Source: Neocallimastix lanati (nom. inval.) (lineage: Eukaryota > Neocallimastigomycota > Neocallimastigomycetes > Neocallimastigales > Neocallimastigaceae). Taken from it: a stretch of 64,000 bases of DNA. The first letter of the stretch is position 1. Every line of letters starts with the position of its first letter. The notes under the pieces are model-generated. The model was not told the origin of the DNA and searched no databases. It was given only the letters and a program-made list of their open reading frames with translations. Below, piece after piece: positions 57,501-64,000 of the stretch. The position numbers and the translations under genes are program-made. The stretch is taken from assembly GCA_016946835.1 (NCBI GenBank), contig JACVTC010000053.1, forward strand, positions 556,501 through 620,500, in the 5' to 3' direction.

Positions 57501-60500
57501 TGAATTCTTAGAATTATTTTTATTAATATAATTATTTGGATCATTTATATAATAGTTCATTGAGGTATTGCCATTCCGATCATAATAGGAAGAAGATGAA
57601 TCACTATTCTTTCTTAAATGATTAGCATCTGAATAAGGATTAAAATGTGATTGTGGGTGAGGTTGGGGTTTAGGTGGAGATGGAGGATGATGTTTACCGT
57701 AGGTTTCATAGTCATCAAATATTGTATTTCTTCGATCAAAAGAATTTTCCATAAAATGTTCATCATTAAGATAGGAAGAACTATTCGAAAGGGATTGTAA
57801 ACTTGTACGAACAGGTGGTGGTAAACCTGAGGAAAGAGAATCTAAGGAATCATCAGAATCATAATTATAATTGGGAACTAAATCAGGGAAAAAATTAATT
57901 TTTTTAGAACGACGTTTAAGTTTTTGATAGGATGTCGTAGGATGTGGTTGTGGAACATTGGGATTAGGATTTATATCAGAATTCATATTGGGGTTTAAGT
58001 TGGGATTAATATTAGAATTAGGATTCATGGTATTAGGATAGTTATTATTATTATTATTAAAGTATTGACTATTATTAATATAACTATTATTATTATTATT
58101 GTTATTATTGTTATTATTATTATTATTATTGTTATTGTTATTGTTATTGTTGGTATTGTTTCTGTTATTATTAATACTTTTCGGGCTATTGTTGTTACTA
58201 TAATTGAGATTATCTTTCAATGAAACCTTCTTAGGTAATAAAGGATTTAAACTTGATTGAGATAAGTTTTTACGGTATAAATTATTGTCCATACTATCAT
58301 TGACAAAAATAATTTCTTCATCATAATTTAGACTTGGATGTCTGGAATGACTTTTATTAGAAGAATGATAACTGGAATAATAGATATCATCAAATCTTTT
58401 ACTTTGACTAATATCATTCATACTAAGATTATTATTATTCGTAAGAGTAGGAGTATTAGAGGTAGTATTAGTAGGTGTACTAATAGGAGTATAATAACCA
58501 TTGGTATTCTTTCGACTATGACTACGACTATGACTATGGGTATGAGTATGGGTATGACTACGACTACGACTACGACTACGATTTTGACGTTTATTTTTTT
58601 TTAATTCTTTAGGAATAGGTAATTCTTTATCATAATTTTTTTTTGATAGAGGATAGCCTCCCTTTTTACTACCACTACCATTTTTATTAACTAATGTGGT
58701 ATTTGAAAGATTAGAATTAGAATAGGATTGTAAATTTCCCCCCTGTTTAGTTTTTTTATTATTCTTGCTATGACGACTGCCATTATTTCTAGAATTAATA
58801 TCATTCATATTGGAAAGGGTTTCCGATGGAAGAATCTTACCGTCATTATAATTAGGACTATTAGGAAGATTATTAGAGTTATGTTGATATAAATTTCTGA
58901 CAGGTACCACAATTTTATGATTACCCGATGAAGATTTTTTAAGAGAATCAGCATAGAGATAATGATCAATATCTGAATCCGTCCACTGAACCTTATCCGA
59001 TTCCAGTGTACTTAAGCTGGAGTGATTAGCTTGATACTTTGGAAAGTATGGAGAATTCATCATCATATTATTTATAGTATTGATATTAGTACTAATATTT
59101 CCATTGACTTCCGTTTGATCACTATAATCATTATAAAAGGGATAAGGATAGTATTGGTAGTCGTCGAATTCATCGTTATATTTCTGTTTAGAGAAACTGT
59201 TATTTTTGCCACTATTGGTAAAGGTATTATTATTATTTCTGTACTTGGTAGGAATATATTCATCGTCTTCATAACGATAATCCTTTCTTCCATTATTTTT
59301 ATATTTTGTATTTTTATTATTATTATTGTTATTGTTGTTATTATTGTTGTTTGTATTGTTACTGTAATTATTATCAATTCCCAAAGAGGGTTCTGTAGGA
59401 CCATTCATATAACGATCATAAGAATCTGTGTAGATATTTGAATATTTTAAAGAATCTTGGTAGTCATGGTTGATGTAATTATTTGGATGTGTTTTTTGCC
59501 TTTGAGAACCCAATTTAGATTTATTAGGACTGGAAGTTGAATAAGAATAAGGAACAGTGGAGGGTAAATACTTTGAGGAGGAATAAGGAGGGACCGGCTC
59601 ATCCTCCGGATAATTTTTCTTTTTAGGGGAACGATTATACTTTGTGGATGGAAGGTAAGAGTAATGGCCATTCTTTTTGTAGAAAGAATCCTGTTTAGAA
59701 TAAATTGAGCTAGAGTAAGGCTTGGAATAGGAATCATTTTTGAAGACTTTATTTCGCTGAAAGAGGGCCCATTTTATTTTTTGTAAGGAGGGAAGATGGC
59801 CACTCTTTCGGTTATGAATAACACCATAGATGACCAAAGAGGAAATAAGAAGTAGAAAGAAAATGAAGAAAACAAACCCTATTTTACCCAATCCACCACC
59901 ATGTCCCTTAGCCGAGCAAAGCTCCGTTACACTATTTTTACATTCCGAATCCCAAAATTTAGCTCTCTCAGAGAGACAGAGACCCTTATTATCATCTAAG
60001 GTGCATGTTTTTATGGGTAGGGTTAGCATTAAGTTAGGGAGAGCACCTTCTAAATGATTATTATAGAGCTGAAGGGTAGTGAGACGTGTTAGATTAGATA
60101 TACTTTCAGGAATAGCCCCTTGCAATTTATTTCCTGCTAAATTTAAACCTAATAAATTTTGAAGTTGACCAATTTCCGAAGGAATTTCACCAGAAATATC
60201 ATTATTAATCAAAACCAACTGTTCCAAATTTTTCAAATTCCCGATAGCCGGTGAAAGATGTTTTATTTTATGTTTAGATAGAAATAAGGATTTCAGCTCG
60301 GTCAACTGACTAATTTCTTCTGGAAAAGTATCTGATTTAATTTGAAAATTATCATAACCTTGTAATCGTACAGAAACAATTTTGACTTCATTTTGAGTCA
60401 CATTACATACTAATTTATTGGCGACTTCACCATTTCTTTTTTCTAATTCTAAATCTAGCGTCTGTTTCATAGAATGTATGCTTTTTATATCATCATTAAA

Positions 60501-60665
60501 TAAGGTATCGTTAAGAGGGGTCCCAATACCGATAGCTCTCTTTCTTATACTTGTATCAACAACAGGACCCCATTGCATATCACAACAATTATTTCCATTC
60601 CATACTATGGACATAGAATTCGCTTTAAATAAATTATTAATATATTCACAATCTTTGGAATACAT
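56468..60665 (-). CDS. LRR receptor-like membrane protein with cytoplasmic SH3 domain
   Basis: Two minus-strand exons, 60665-57194 and 56778-56468, phase 1, about 1260 residues. The outside part has a WNGNNCC LRR cap (residues 22-28) and about four plant-type repeats at 120-215 (for example LEQLVLINNDISGEIPSEIG). A Cys-rich stalk follows, then a membrane helix at about 261-284 (KIGFVFFIFFLLLISSLVIY). The cytosolic tail is nearly 1000 residues of Ser/Asn/Tyr/Pro-rich sequence with polyAsn, an Arg-Ser run with His-Thr repeats (58500-58580) and Pro-rich segments. A C-terminal SH3 domain spans the intron: VVRPYKAQRTDEISIHPGDA, DDGWAEG, IGMFPLNFVQL. A short helix ends the protein. The design suggests a surface sensor with a scaffold tail (inference). 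No signal peptide follows the chosen ATG, so an upstream 5' exon may exist. Confidence 0.82.
56928..57108. repeat. (ATT)n array in LRR-SH3 intron
   Basis: Interrupted ATT repeats, ending in four copies of TCTTA (about 57107-57127), inside the single intron that splits the SH3 domain (56779-57193). Confidence 0.85.
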
Positions 60666-61050
60666 AACTAATATATATATATATATATAAATATTTTTAA
60701 TAAGATATATCAAAAAATAACTATATAATTTTTTTTCTTGTTGTTATTGCTATTATTATTATTTAAAATTTATTGTATATATATATATATGTGTGTGTGT
60801 GTGTTTGTTTGTTTTGTTATTTGTATGTATTATACTTAAAGGAAAAAAAAAATAAAAAAATAAATATGTACATATATATATGTCAATCTTCAAATTATTT
60901 GGTAATTTTTTTAAACCTTTCTATATAAATTTAATATTTATTTCTAATAAATATATATTTTTATTAGTTTATATTTATTTTTGTTTATATATAAAATGAT
61001 TATTTAAATTCGGTTTATTCGATAGTGTCTAATTATTTTCTCTATTTCGA

Positions 61051-61102
<52 letters not shown>

Positions 61103-61327
61103 ATTCCTTTAATATTTTTAATTATTCAACAAATAATTTCAAGCGAATAAAAATATGTAATAATTACATAAATGTATACGTATATCATGTATTTCTTGAT
61201 GGTTTCAATGTTAAGTATTATTATTTTTTCTTTTTGTTTTTTTTTTTTTTTTTTTTTGTAATGATTATAATAAATTGTATTTGTAATTGTATTAATTTCA
61301 ATAATTCAATATATATATATATATATA

Positions 61328-61373
<46 letters not shown>

Positions 61374-62013
61374 ATAATAATTATTATTATTAAAAAGAAA
61401 GTCGTAATATTTTGTTTTCTCAGATACAGAAATAATATATAATTTGTCGTTTTTTACTATAGTCCTTTAAAAAAAGTATATATATAAATATATAGATATA
61501 AATGTAGATAGTTATTTATTATTATTGAATTATAATGTTTTATATATGTTAAGTTAAAAAAAAGTAGTGGTTTTTAATGTAATCACTTCTTCACCTTTTT
61601 TATTTGTTTGCTTGTTTTTCTATTATTAATAAAAAAAATTTTTTTCAAATATTATATATGTTATATATATATATCATAAATTAAATAGACATATTCTTCT
61701 CCAATATAAAATGACTATCCATAGATTAATTTTAAAAAATATTGTTAAAAGTTTATAAAAATTATATAAATAATAAAAAAAAAAAAATAATAATTAAAAA
61801 TAAATTTTTATTTTTTTTTTTTTTAATCCTTCTTAAATTTGTAAAAAAGTAGAGTCACAATTTTTTCAATTGTTTCTTTTTTATTTTTTCCTTTTTTTTT
61901 AAAAAAAAAAAATTATATTTAATGTTGTTATAATTATTATTATTTTTTTTTTAATATAGATATATTAAATTCCTCTTTTTCCAATTTAGGTATTTTCTTA
62001 ATATATCAAATCT

Positions 62014-62069
<56 letters not shown>

Positions 62070-62124
62070 TTGTCAAAATTTTGTTACATATAAAGTATTT
62101 TATAATTAAAACAAATAATAAAAG

Positions 62125-62168
<44 letters not shown>

Positions 62169-62551
62169 AAAAGTTAAATATCTTCTTCAAAAAAAATAAA
62201 ATATAAGAAAAAAAAATAATTTTAATAATAATTTTATTAGTTCTTAATATTTAATATAATAATTACCTTCTTATTGGAAAAAATAAAGAAATAATAAATT
62301 ATTAATTCAACAAGAATTTAAGATAATTTAATTTTTTTTTTTTTTGTCTTGTAAAGTAAATGAAAATGTACGTTGAAAAAGTCAATAGTATCTCTAATAT
62401 TTTTATTTAATATTAAAATACATATTGAAGTGGTTAACTTTTAAAATAATTTCATAATATTCTCTCTTAAAAAATTTATTATTTTTATCTTTGCAATTTA
62501 TTATTATTCTTATTATGATATTATGATATATAAAAAGTTATTAAAACATTC

Positions 62552-62588
<37 letters not shown>

Positions 62589-63332
62589 AGAGAAAAGAAG
62601 AATACAACATACAACATAAAGAATTAAAGAAACGAACAAATAACGTTTGAATAATATACTGTAATATATATAATATATTAATTAATGAGAAAAAAATTAA
62701 ACTATTTTACAGTAGAACTACTATATTTTATAATAAAATAATATAAAATTTCATAATAAAATAATATAAAATATATAATAAAATAATATAAAAAATCTAA
62801 AATAAAAAAAAAAAAAATAAAAATGAAATAGAATGAAGTCTTTTTTAATTAATTAAAAAAATTTAACTTCCAAATTAAATTTTTATTTTATTTTATTTTA
62901 TATTTTCTAATTAATTCCAATTATTAAATATTATATATCATTATATATATATGTACATATATATATTTTTTTTTAATTAAATTTTTTAAATTTTAAATAT
63001 TATTAAAAAAAATATTGGAAAAAAAAATAATTTAAAAAACTTTATATTTTTTTTATACCAAAAAGATAAAAAAAATATTAAAAAAAAAAACATAAAAAAA
63101 TTATGAAAAATAAAATAAATATATATATAATAATTAAAAGAAAATTGAAATAAAACAATATATATAATAATAAAATAAAAATAATATATGAGAATAAAAA
63201 GAAACATTATTTGAAATGAAAAGAAATAATTTAAAATAATATGAAATAAAATAATATATGAAATGAAATAATATATAAAATAAACTAATATATAAAATGA
63301 AATATAATTAATGTAAATATTTTAATTAAAAA

Positions 63333-63367
<35 letters not shown>

Positions 63368-64000
63368 ATACTTTTTTTTTTAATTAAAAAATAAAACTTA
63401 AATTTAAAAATTACTATACTACTTTAATTATTTTTTTACAAAAAAATAAAAAAAAAACTCTACAATTCCATGTTACGAAAAGAAAGAGATATGATATATT
63501 ATATATACTATTGTATAGTACGTACAAAAATATAAAATAAAATAGAAATTAATTATTTTTAAATATTGAACAATAAAAGAATTCAATTTTTACTATGGAT
63601 GAGTAATTAAAAAAAATAATTTTTTTTAACAATTTTTTAATAATTAAATAAAAATAAATGAAATTTTTTATTGCTATTAGTAGATATAATAATATAAAAA
63701 ATCTAATATTTCTGAAGTTATACAAACTTACTTAAAAAAAAAAAAATATATATATATATATGAATATAGAAATAGCATATTATAAAAAATATTATATATA
63801 TTTATGTTATCTCCAATAGAAGTTCCATAAAAAATATATATATATCTAATATTTATTCTACCTCTTATTATCATCATTATATATATAAGCTTGTATTAGA
63901 TATTACAGAAATAATGAAATCATCATAAAACTTAAATAATATACTTTTGGATACTAATTTTCTATCAATTATTTTATTCATAATTAATAAATAACAAATA
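60666..64000. other. Gene-free A/T-rich end of window
   Basis: About 3.3 kb with T- and A-tracts (62019-62066, 62128-62166 and 62558-62585), ATT arrays (61056-61100, 61330-61371) and TA runs. It includes the upstream region of the LRR-SH3 gene, with TGTGTGTG at 60790-60806. I searched the minus strand for a signal-peptide exon that would splice to TATTAG|TT at 60668-60667 and found none with matching phase. No gene is supported. Confidence 0.55.

Noticed and set aside
59072-59441. Overlapping frames on both strands of the LRR-SH3 exon
   Set aside because: Shadows of the long Asn/Ser-rich coding exon; composition is dominated by Ile and Thr from AAT/ATT codons.

Overview
This window is extremely AT-rich eukaryotic DNA: homopolymer A and T tracts, AAT/ATT trinucleotide arrays, and genes broken up by short AT-only introns with GT..AG borders. 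Several proteins carry long polyasparagine runs. Recognisable genes include a probable axonemal dynein intermediate chain (WDR78/DNAI4-like), a UBE2U-like E2 and a DPY30-motif protein, so the source is probably a flagellated AT-rich fungus. An anaerobic gut fungus (Neocallimastigomycota) fits best. Dictyostelium has similar codon use and polyN but lacks flagella, so it fits less well. The organism assignment is inference.

I rebuilt 14 gene models plus one weak candidate by joining reading frames across introns and checking that splice phases agree. From left to right: (1) 3' part of an Asn-rich protein (+, <1-1730); (2) conserved protein of unknown function in 6 exons (-, 2944-4779); (3) ESCRT-III subunit CHMP6/Vps20 (+, 5747-7369); (4) peptidyl-tRNA hydrolase Pth2 (-, 8504-9990), whose last exon is duplicated in tandem downstream; (5) Arp8 of the INO80 complex (+, 10473-15119); (6) seipin (+, 16231-18295); (7) DPY30-motif protein (-, 19968-20844); (8) SWS1/ZSWIM7 recombination factor (+, 21343-22536); (9) LURP-one/Tubby-C-like protein (+, 27188-27751); (10) RBM26/27-like RNA-binding protein (+, 31842-36399); (11) a 92-residue unknown (+, 38612-39167); (12) WDR78/DNAI4-like protein (+, 41104-47122); (13) weak small gene (+, 47887-48237); (14) UBE2U-like E2 with a long tail (-, 49528-53817); (15) LRR-transmembrane-SH3 protein (-, 56468-60665).

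The main non-genic region runs from 22.5 to 31.8 kb. It holds a dispersed-repeat copy shared with 2.65 kb, a degenerate tRNA-like Pol III promoter pair, and a 1330-bp element with inverted repeats and a perfect 9-bp target duplication (24798-26127). It also holds a 370-bp island of unusually balanced, hairpin-forming sequence (28994-29367) that looks like an unassigned structured RNA. The remaining intergenic DNA is A/T homopolymer and microsatellite sequence in which I see no genes.

The genes do not form an operon-like pathway. Three of them (DPY30-motif, WDR78/DNAI4, UBE2U-like) have known or likely links to cilia and flagella and lie within about 34 kb.
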